Under the pieces are notes generated by a model that searched no databases, was not told the origin of the DNA, and saw only the letters and a list, made by a program, of their open reading frames with translations. A stretch of DNA of 23,752 nt. Origin: a virus. The DNA lies in the IMG/VR virus record IMGVR_UViG_3300027126_000160, positions 1 through 23,752 of that record; one strand, 5' to 3'. Shown piece after piece: positions 1-6,900 of the stretch (positions within the stretch are counted from its first letter, which is position 1; each line of letters begins with the position of its first letter). The translations under genes and the position numbers were made by a program.

Positions 1-352
1 CTTCTATAAACGTTAGCGTAGTTCCACTAACTGTATATGCCGTATTGCGTTTTTGAGTAACACCATCTACTGTTACTATTGTGTTGTTAACGGATGCGGG
101 CGCAGCAGTTAGTGTATATGTGGTATTACCAGTACCTGTAAACTGATTTACAGTTAGGCTAACACCGGCCGCACCACCGCCACCGCCACCGCCACCGCCA
201 GCACCGCTGATCTCAGCAATAGTATTGCTGGTGGTTTTATAGAACAACTTGCCATCTGCATAGTTAAGTGCCAGTTCGCCATACTCCAAGTCACCTACTA
301 GCGGAGTCTTGCCCAGCACAGACGATTTTTTTAAGATTAGTTTAGATGCCAT
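1..352 (-). CDS. tail fibre protein, N-terminal part (cut by window edge)
   Basis: Starts with ATG at 352, with AGGA seven bases upstream, 18 bases after the previous stop, and runs open to the left edge: 117 full codons are visible. N-terminus (ASKLILKKSSV, LEYGELALNYADGKLFYKT) is the same anchoring module as in the 421-aa fibre. Nine glycines follow (residues 52-60). Then a beta domain (VNQFTGTGNTTYTLTAAP, VTVDGVTQKRNTAYTVSG) frequent in phage structural proteins. The C-terminal, receptor-facing part lies outside the window, so the full size and specificity cannot be judged. It may be the end of the fibre unit or one of several. Confidence 0.8.
   Translation of the reverse strand, partial: MASKLILKKSSVLGKTPLVGDLEYGELALNYADGKLFYKTTSNTIAEISGAGGGGGGGGGAAGVSLTVNQFTGTGNTTYTLTAAPASVNNTIVTVDGVTQKRNTAYTVSGTTLTFIE
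173..199 (-). repeat. glycine tract microsatellite (GGCGGT repeats)
   Basis: Four GGCGGT units plus one GGT encode nine glycines between the anchoring module and the beta domain of the left-edge fibre. Six-base units keep the frame when gained or lost, so length may vary without breaking the gene. Acts as a flexible hinge. Confidence 0.8.
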
Positions 353-370
353 AGTTGTTCCTAAAAAGGA

Positions 371-1636
371 TTAGTATGTACCACCGTCTAGTGTAACACC
401 ATCTAGTGTACTCAGATTGGTTATAGAACCACCTGTAATTGCAACATTATTGCTAGCTTGAGTTGCTAAACTACCAAGACCTAACGTAGTGCGTGTGGCA
501 CTGGCATCCACATCATCTAATAACGATCTGGCAAAGGCTGTTAGTGTAGCCAATGAAGCCGTAGCGGGTCCTGTAAAATATGCAAAACTATCTGCAACAG
601 TATTTAATCCAGCAATATTAGCAAGAACTGAGTTTAAACTTAACGTAGGGTTACCGGCACTAGCGTCTCCATTAGTTACCGAAATACCACTGCCACTAAC
701 TGCAATACTACGTGCTGTAATTGTACCGTCGCTAGTGCGTGTAAATAAACCTGTATTAGTCTGGTTATGTAAATTAAGTGCTTGTCCAGTTAAACTAATT
801 GTATCTACTACTTTTGTTAAACCAGTACCAGCACTAATACTGCCAGCTGAAGTAAATATGGTAAAGGTTAGTGGAGTAAAATCCAGTACAATAGGATTTT
901 GCGTTGTTAGCACAAAACCATTATTGGTGTTAACTGTACCGGCCTCAACAAATGTAAACATTCCGCTAGTAACTTCACCGCTTGGTGAGTTATCTGCGTC
1001 AGTGCTACGAGCCCATACTCCACTAGCCACGGTATAAATACCATTTTCTGCTGCTTCGGTTTGATTTTTTACCAGTACACGGTCGCCTACTAGTAATTCA
1101 ACGCCATCTATGGTTTGTGTTCCACTTAATGTAATATTTGCGGTGGTCGCTGCACGTACACTTTGTTTAACATCCAGCCCACTACGTGCTGCATCTACAT
1201 AACGCTTATTTGCTGCATCTGTGTCCAATAGTGGGTCTGCTAAATCCGTAATTTTAAAATTACTAACACTTACTGTGCCCGTACCAAGTGGGGCTAGTAC
1301 CACGCTGCCATTGGCATTTGTAGCACTAATGGTATTATCGTTAAAATCTAAATTATCGACTTTTAATTGATTTAGCTTAGAATTAGCATCTACTACCAGA
1401 GCGCTGCTAGCAGTTAATGTACCTGCTACGTGATCCAGCATATCTACAAAATATTTGCCACCAATTACATGAATGTTGCTAGCAGCCCCGGTAATTTCGT
1501 CGCCAGTGCCAATCCATAACTTACCTAGTACAAAACCGCCGCCTTCATCCCAGCTATACGCTAATTCGCCTTGAGCAAGTTGAGCTGGAGAATTTGAACC
1601 GCTGGATCGCTTTATTTTTAAAACTGAACTCATCAT
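371..1636 (-). CDS. tail fibre protein
   Basis: A 421-aa protein eight bases after the 90-aa gene. Two ATGs occur in a row; the second, at 1633, is better spaced from AAGGA, so the protein may be 420 aa. N-terminus (VLKIKRSSGSNSPAQLAQGELAYSWD, GGKLWIGTGDE region) is a virion-anchoring module shared with the next gene. Residues about 130-215 (LLDTDAANKRYVDAA, GVELLVGDRVLVKNQ, AENGIYTVASGVW) are a widespread phage fibre domain. The C-terminal part is a low-complexity beta stalk ending in RTTLGLGSLATQ and GGSITNLSTLDGVTLDGGTY, typical of fibres whose tip is supplied by another protein or a short trimer end. No chaperone-type intramolecular peptidase is visible. Confidence 0.82.
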   Translation of the reverse strand: MMSSVLKIKRSSGSNSPAQLAQGELAYSWDEGGGFVLGKLWIGTGDEITGAASNIHVIGGKYFVDMLDHVAGTLTASSALVVDANSKLNQLKVDNLDFNDNTISATNANGSVVLAPLGTGTVSVSNFKITDLADPLLDTDAANKRYVDAARSGLDVKQSVRAATTANITLSGTQTIDGVELLVGDRVLVKNQTEAAENGIYTVASGVWARSTDADNSPSGEVTSGMFTFVEAGTVNTNNGFVLTTQNPIVLDFTPLTFTIFTSAGSISAGTGLTKVVDTISLTGQALNLHNQTNTGLFTRTSDGTITARSIAVSGSGISVTNGDASAGNPTLSLNSVLANIAGLNTVADSFAYFTGPATASLATLTAFARSLLDDVDASATRTTLGLGSLATQASNNVAITGGSITNLSTLDGVTLDGGTY

Positions 1637-1643
1637 CTATCCT

Positions 1644-1916
1644 TTAGAAAAATCCAGCATTTATTATTTGTTTTTCTAATAACTTGCTTGCTTGCCAACG
1701 ACTACTGGTTGCGTTCCAAACCAGTGTACTGCCGTCTTGCAGGTTGCTGATGTCAACATCTCCACTGCTACTTAAATTACTGCTTGGACCTGGGGGTCCC
1801 ATGATTCCGCCTACAACAATGGTAGGAGTTTCCAAGCTTTGTACAACAGTATTAGTCTCTGCCAAAGTGCTAGTTATAGTTGAACTAGATTCAACTACTA
1901 TGGTTGTGGTTGTCAT
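1644..1916 (-). CDS. small fibre-associated protein with a GPPGP turn
   Basis: A 90-aa Ser/Thr-rich protein overlapping the previous gene by four bases, with a strong GGAGGT before its ATG. Residues about 36-45 read GGIMGPPGPS, a short collagen-like piece, too short for a triple helix on its own. The C-terminal half (GDVDISNLQDGSTLVWNATS, then RWQASKLLEKQ) matches a small module common in phage fibres and in short proteins beside them. It may be a linker or fibre accessory subunit. Function unknown; that it is a real gene is supported by its binding site, coupling and module. Confidence 0.65.
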   Translation of the reverse strand: MTTTTIVVESSSTITSTLAETNTVVQSLETPTIVVGGIMGPPGPSSNLSSSGDVDISNLQDGSTLVWNATSSRWQASKLLEKQIINAGFF

Positions 1917-2497
1917 CTTGTTACCTCCGCAACTAGGCTTACATTACCAACACTAAATGTGCTAACTTCAGTATTCTTGACCAATTCCAAGCTGTATACA
2001 GCGCTGGTAAAGTTTAAGGATGCAGTTTGTGTGGCTGTCATCAACACAGTAATAGTTTTTAATGCATTATCTACTATAATACCGCCATTTTCAGTAGTAA
2101 GGCTTAAAATTGTGGTAGCACTTGCGGTTTGGGGTCGTATTTGTAAACGTGCAGTATAGTTGGCTAAATCCACGGGGGTATTGTATTCCAATATTCCGCC
2201 CGAGGTATATGTAGTATATCCACTGGCATTAATACTATTAAAGATTACCGTATCAATGCCGGCAGTTTCTGTTACTATTCTGTACTCATCACTATTAATT
2301 TCTTTCATTCCCCCAACTCCAGTTACTTTGGCGCGCCAACCTACAGGTGGTAGTGTGCCGTTACAAGTAATAATGGGAGGTGCGGCTTTTGTAATACTAG
2401 TAATAGGCAGGTAGGTTTTTAGCCCACTTTCCCAGCGAAATACTTCGCGAAAAGTGCTGCCTTGATAAATTTTAAAATTAACTTTTGCTGGTGTCAT
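1913..2497 (-). CDS. tail-fibre-region beta-sandwich protein, possible adaptor
   Basis: A 194-aa protein, first in the fibre unit, with a strong GGAGG before the ATG. It shows two parts. Residues about 28-98 form a small module (PITSITKAAPPIITC, GWRAKVTGVGGMKEIN, YTSGGILEYNTPVDL). The outer part (FKIYQGSTFREVFRW at the start; YTARLQIRPQ, TTENGGIIVD, VYSLELVKN and SLVAEVTR at the end) resembles the beta-sandwich family called LtfC/p132/Gp6 (DUF7264) seen in tail-tip or fibre regions of many phages. The small module sits between the first strand and the rest, so it may be an insert. Likely a virion adaptor, but its exact role is not known to me. Its TGA overlaps the next ATG (ATGA). Confidence 0.65.
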   Translation of the reverse strand: MTPAKVNFKIYQGSTFREVFRWESGLKTYLPITSITKAAPPIITCNGTLPPVGWRAKVTGVGGMKEINSDEYRIVTETAGIDTVIFNSINASGYTTYTSGGILEYNTPVDLANYTARLQIRPQTASATTILSLTTENGGIIVDNALKTITVLMTATQTASLNFTSAVYSLELVKNTEVSTFSVGNVSLVAEVTR

Positions 2498-2574
2498 TGT
2501 TGGGCCTCCAGTATGGGTTTAGTCCTGGTAGCCATTTATAACAGGGCCCCATAATTAATGTTATCTAATAATTG

Positions 2575-2590
2575 TTGAGTTTTAACTCAA
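2575..2590. promoter_or_regulatory. perfect inverted repeat in the fibre-unit leader
   Basis: TTGAGTT-TT-AACTCAA, 7-bp arms with a two-base centre, about 28-43 bases after the expected start of transcription. Without a T-run it is not a terminator. It could be an operator bound by a dimeric protein or a short leader hairpin. The rest of the leader up to the GGAGG before the ATG shows only minor pairing. Confidence 0.4.
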
Positions 2591-2624
2591 GTAAAAACAA
2601 ACGTTAAAACAGTATTTTGGTTCT

Positions 2625-2653
2625 ATTATAGCACAACACCCATGAGTTTTCAA
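2625..2653 (-). promoter_or_regulatory. sigma70-type extended -10 promoter for the fibre unit
   Basis: Minus strand: -35 TTGAAA (2653-2648), 17-base spacer, perfect -10 TATAAT (2630-2625) preceded by TGC, an extended -10. Expected start near 2618, giving a leader of about 120 bases before the ATG at 2497. The last bases of the spacer include GGTGTTGTG, the same 9-mer at the same distance from the -10 as in the tape measure promoter. Confidence 0.88.
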
Positions 2654-2656
2654 CGC

Positions 2657-2694
2657 AAAAAACCGCGGTGCCCAAAATGCACACCGCGGTTTTT
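2657..2694 (-). terminator. strong bidirectional hairpin terminator
   Basis: A 13-bp perfect inverted repeat AAAAACCGCGGTG / CACCGCGGTTTTT with an 11-base loop, G/C-rich core and a run of six Ts on the minus strand, directly after the stop of the 281-aa gene. The arms also give a T-run on the plus strand. It ends the tape measure to 281-aa unit; the next promoter starts four bases further on. Confidence 0.93.
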
Positions 2695-2698
2695 GCCA

Positions 2699-3544
2699 TT
2701 ACCAACCAGTAATTTCCAAGCTGGTGCTTGTAAATCCTGGTAGAATGTAGTTTATAGAACTGTTACTGCGCTTGCCATATACCAAGTACGCAAGTTCGTT
2801 TGCAGTACGATTATCTGGAAATACACTGATCAGTATGTTTTGCGAAACTCCCCGGCGTCTGGTAATGCCTAAGAGTGTATCACGATCGCTGTCAACCATT
2901 ACTCCCAAGTTTAGCTGCAGCTGATCGTATACAAACCCCTGTTCAGCGATCAAATCACCAGCATCTGTTCTGGAAGTAGTGCTGGTATCGCTTACCGTTA
3001 AAACCAATCCACTACGATCAGCATTGTATTGCGGACTCCAATAGTGCCCACAAATTATGCGACTGCAGTCTATAAATCCAGGCATACCAGCTGCTGATTG
3101 TGCAGTGTCTACAAGTGTAATGACTACACGTTTGACATTGGTATATGGTTGTGAGAACCAGTGTGCGGTTTTGGTCACTGCACCATAGGCAAAAAGATTA
3201 CCGGTTGGGCTGCTGAACTGTGCAATCTGGGTTGAACCAGCGGCTGTGGTTGCAGCTTGTGTTGCACCAGGAATATCTGTAAACGTAATGTTATCACTAC
3301 TAGATTGCAACTTAACTGCAATGGTAGCCGTTGCAGTTAAATTAGTGCACGGCAGCACCACAGCGCTAATGGTCTGATTTGTGGCCCAAGTCAGGGTGTA
3401 AGTTACTGTAGTACTTAGACTGCGATGAAACTGTGACTTCAAATCCGTTTGCATATTGCTGGCAACGTATGTACCAGCAGTACTATCGGCTCCGATAGTA
3501 GCAGTATCAGCCAAGTTTTGATGAATTACTCGTAAGTTAGGCAT
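2699..3544 (-). CDS. beta-rich virion-associated protein (discoidin-like start), function unknown
   Basis: A 281-aa protein whose ATG overlaps the end of the chaperone gene. The first 150 or so residues (NMQTDLKSQFHRS, TYTLTWATNQTISAVVLPC, SSSDNITFTDI, VKRVVITLVDT) have the alternating strands and spacing of a discoidin or F5/8 type C-like sandwich. The rest (RIICGHYWSPQYN, DAGDLIAEQGFVYDQLQLNLG, ISVFPDNRTANELAYLVYGK, STSLEITGW) recalls a conserved family of siphophage tail-region proteins of unknown role encoded near the hub and fibres. No signal peptide or membrane segment is seen. It is probably a minor tail or adhesion protein, the last gene of its unit: the stop is five bases from a strong terminator. 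Confidence 0.6.
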   Translation of the reverse strand: MPNLRVIHQNLADTATIGADSTAGTYVASNMQTDLKSQFHRSLSTTVTYTLTWATNQTISAVVLPCTNLTATATIAVKLQSSSDNITFTDIPGATQAATTAAGSTQIAQFSSPTGNLFAYGAVTKTAHWFSQPYTNVKRVVITLVDTAQSAAGMPGFIDCSRIICGHYWSPQYNADRSGLVLTVSDTSTTSRTDAGDLIAEQGFVYDQLQLNLGVMVDSDRDTLLGITRRRGVSQNILISVFPDNRTANELAYLVYGKRSNSSINYILPGFTSTSLEITGW

Positions 3545-3986
3545 TTGGAGGTACAGGCCAAGTAATGTTAAAAGGATCTGTTTGAGCAGTTATATCACGT
3601 AGTTCTTGACGATATGTTGCCCAAGCAGCTTTTGTTGGTATGGGTACATCTGGAAGTTGGGTCCAATCACTTTTTTGTAACTCATAATTTCGTCTATCCC
3701 TTATTTCTTGCCACTTATAAGGTGTAGCTTTTATGAGATCCCAATCCATCAATGAATTATCCCAAAAGTCTATTAATAATTCGTTACTTAATTTTTTAAT
3801 TTTCTCTGCTTCTGTGTAACGTAATAATTCTCCATTTTTTACATAACTAGTTGAAATATGTCCCTTTCCCAAAACTACGGGGGCTCCGGAATTTTTTAAA
3901 TTATTGTAGCGTTCTTCGAACGCAATCTCATTTCCAGTTATTTCACCTGTACTTATATCATAATAACTTATATCTACAATATTCAT
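3537..3986 (-). CDS. phage tail / tail-fibre assembly chaperone
   Basis: A 149-aa protein starting 13 bases after the giant fibre stop. The C-terminal part (about residues 88-149) has the family pattern IRDRRNYEL, KSDWTQLPDVPIPTKAAWATYRQELRDI and NITWPVPP, as in the phage tail assembly chaperone family (Phage_tail_APC) that helps fibre proteins fold and is often encoded next to the fibre. The N-terminal part (NIVDISYYDISTGEITG) is the usual variable lead-in. The ribosome binding site is poor (GAGTG), so coupling to the fibre is likely. Unlike its Thr/Ser/Ala-rich neighbours it is rich in Lys, Glu, Asp and Asn, and its DNA looks more AT-rich. Its TAA lies inside the next gene, an 8-base overlap. 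Confidence 0.85.
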   Translation of the reverse strand: MNIVDISYYDISTGEITGNEIAFEERYNNLKNSGAPVVLGKGHISTSYVKNGELLRYTEAEKIKKLSNELLIDFWDNSLMDWDLIKATPYKWQEIRDRRNYELQKSDWTQLPDVPIPTKAAWATYRQELRDITAQTDPFNITWPVPPNA

Positions 3987-3999
3987 TATATAAAATCAC

Positions 4000-6900
4000 T
4001 CATATATTAAAAGTATAAGTTGTGCAAGAAACACTATATAAAACTTCACAAGTAGCATTAGAAGTAGTGTTTTTTGTAAATCTGTTATCCCACAGAGCAA
4101 ATCTAGTATTTAAATAAATATAATTATTAGAATCATGAGTCCATTGACTTATTGGTATACGTACGGTATTGCCAAGTGAAGGAGTACTGGCGTGCCAATT
4201 AGAAGTAACCCTTCTTAACGGTATAAGTTTTGTTAATCTTCCAGTTGGTGTAGGTGCACTATCATTAATAGCATCGTAAGGGTGGTCGTTAAAAATTGCA
4301 TCAAAACTAAAATATTCTGGATCTGTTCCTGAATCTGTACTAAAGTATATATCTACATGGCCTACTACAATAGCCGGTAGACCTCCAGAAGGGCTAGTAG
4401 GAGTACTTCCGTTAGAATTAAAAATATTTATAGGCCTACTTAATATAGGGCTTGTACCACCACTTAATTGAAAAAAGTAATCAGAAGTTACAAATCCGTT
4501 GACGATTCCTCTAATACCGCCACTTTCAACAACTCTCGAGCCTAAAACTGTGATATTATTGGCATCTAAAGTACCTGCAAATATAGCATTAGATATTGTA
4601 GTTCCTGCTATCAATTTAGAAGCACTAATACTACCTTCTACTATTAATTCTCCAGTAATCAACTCCTCAAGCCGCAAATCTTGGCAAGCCTGATCTGCAA
4701 AAGGAGTTGCTTCCGGATGACCGCTGTAGTGAAACCATACACCTATTTTAACATAGCGTACATTATCTGGTATAGGTCTGCCGGTACCAGTACCAAATTG
4801 ACCTCCTTGTCGCGTCCAAACATTTTCAGGTGTTAAACCACCAAAAGTATATCCGGACATAGTGCCACCCCAACCGGTTACATCATTGCCAACATAAACA
4901 TCATTATTATCATAAAACTGTACAAACAAGTACATATTACGAGCATTCCCAGTACCTGCCCATAAATTTGCTGATAGTCTATAAAGTTTACCTGGGCCAA
5001 TAGGATATTTTTTGGCTGAATATACTATTTTATTTGCATTAACATTTCCTGGAACAGTAACTATATAACTATTCCCTACGGCTCCAGCAGAACCAGTATT
5101 AGTTTCATATATAATTCCAGTAGGTAAACTATCCCAAGCTGTAGCATCCAAAAACATTGGATCGTCGTTTATAGCAGTACCAGCACCACCTATTTTTAAT
5201 TTATCGGCAGTAATAGTATTGGCAGCTAATCTATCACCGGTAACCGTTCCGGTCACTATCAAGTTGCCATTAATTTCTGCAGCTGCTTGAATCCAGTTAC
5301 TACCATCCCAATATCTGGTTTCGCTAAACCCGCCGGCAGTATTATATAGGGTAATACGATCATTGAGTACCTTACCACTGTAATTTGTAGTAAAGTACGT
5401 ATTTGCTTCGTTGGCAGCAGTTGCGGTCCAGCTAGTTTGAGTAGTAGCTAATTCTGCTGCTACATTACCACGTTGGCCACTACTGCCAGATTTAGATTTA
5501 GCAATACTATATACTTTTTGAAGTATAGTAGTACCGTACTGAGCTTGAAAAGTTACCGTAGCAGTATCAGCAGTCATACCGCTCAGAGTGTAGACACCTG
5601 AACTAGCGTTGATTTGAGCAGTTATATTGCTTGGAGTAGTTGGTATGGAAAAAGTACAGCTGGTAGTAACGTCTGTAGTACCGTTAAATACTTTAAAAGT
5701 TCCTCCTGCCGCAGTATAGTCACCAGAAACAACTGTACCACTAATATCTGCTGGTAATGTATGAGCTTCATTGGTTAAGTATCCACTTACTGCATTAATA
5801 CCCTGCTTACTTTTACTTAAACTGAATCTTTGTGTAAAGGTTTGGTTAAGATTTAGATTATAAGCATCAATATCGACAAAACCAGTATCTTGTGATAAAC
5901 CGGTTATTTGTACATAGTTTTGTTTACTATATGCTACAGGTCGTAATGGGCCAAGGTAAAGTTGAGGATTCCAGAAAACAATTCCACTTCCTGCTGTAGC
6001 AGTGTATGCTGCTGCACCACTATTGGTAAGTACTTTTGTACTATCATTGCCAGTAGCTACATTACTTACTATAGAATTTGCTGCAATAATTCCATTAATA
6101 GAAGTAAATGTAATTCTTAACCTATACCAACCAGAACCAATAATTTCTAGACCACCACCAAGGTTACTTATATGTGTTTCAAAAGTTCCTGAAGTAGAAT
6201 TTAAATCTGAAAAAATGCCTGTTTGAGTTTGAAAGTTAAAATTATAACCTATTGTGATACTTGATGATCCACTGGGAGCAACGTTGCTGGTAAATGCAAT
6301 TGCAATAATTGCATTTGTTGGGTTTGTATGTGCTTTTACATAAACAGAATATGTATAAGTAGTACCTGGAGCAATTATATTTGGAGTTAGGAAAGAACGA
6401 ACACTTCTAGTTGTCCATATAGTACTAGCCGTTAAACCAGTAGCATTGTGCGTTAGTAAAACTGCAGTAGGAGTATTTACAGGAGAATCAGCGGCTGTAA
6501 GTGTATACTGTGTACTATATCTCCAAGTACCATTAAGTCCATAAGGCGAAGCAGTACCTGAATTAGGTATTATATTCAGAGCGTTAGATAATATGTTAAA
6601 AGTGTCTACTACTATAGATCCTGAAGCTTTGTCTATTAAAGCCGTAGTAGTAGGAGTATATACTCCAGCTATACCCGCTCTATTAACTTGAGCTCCCCAC
6701 CATTCTTGAGTAGTAGCAACTTGTGGGTAAATATGAACATTAACCGTGGCTTCGGCACTTGGTGTAATTATTGGTGCAAAAGTAAAACTAATTCTATACC
6801 AGTTATTTCCTACAACACTAGCAGATGCAGATATTGCCCCTGTACCACTAAGAGTATATTGACCACTCAATGCCGAAACTATATTAGTAAATGATACACT

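Noticed and set aside
489-1037. Open frame of 182 aa on the plus strand
   Set aside because: It lies wholly opposite the 421-aa fibre gene, has no domain pattern or ribosome binding site, and its sequence is a product of the reversed Thr/Ser/Ala codons.
1800-1840. Collagen-like fibre in the 90-aa protein
   Set aside because: Only one GPPGP piece is present; a collagen stalk needs many Gly-X-Y triplets.
2657-2694. Inverted repeat as a mobile element end or attachment site
   Set aside because: It has the hairpin, G/C core and T-runs of a terminator, sits right after a stop codon, and no transposase or integrase is nearby.
2498-2698. Riboswitch or tRNA in the longest gap
   Set aside because: The gap is explained by a terminator, a promoter and a leader with one short palindrome; no cloverleaf or known aptamer core is visible.
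1-4550. Diversity-generating retroelement in the fibre tips
   Set aside because: No reverse transcriptase, no template/variable repeat pair and no C-type-lectin-type variable end could be found in the window.
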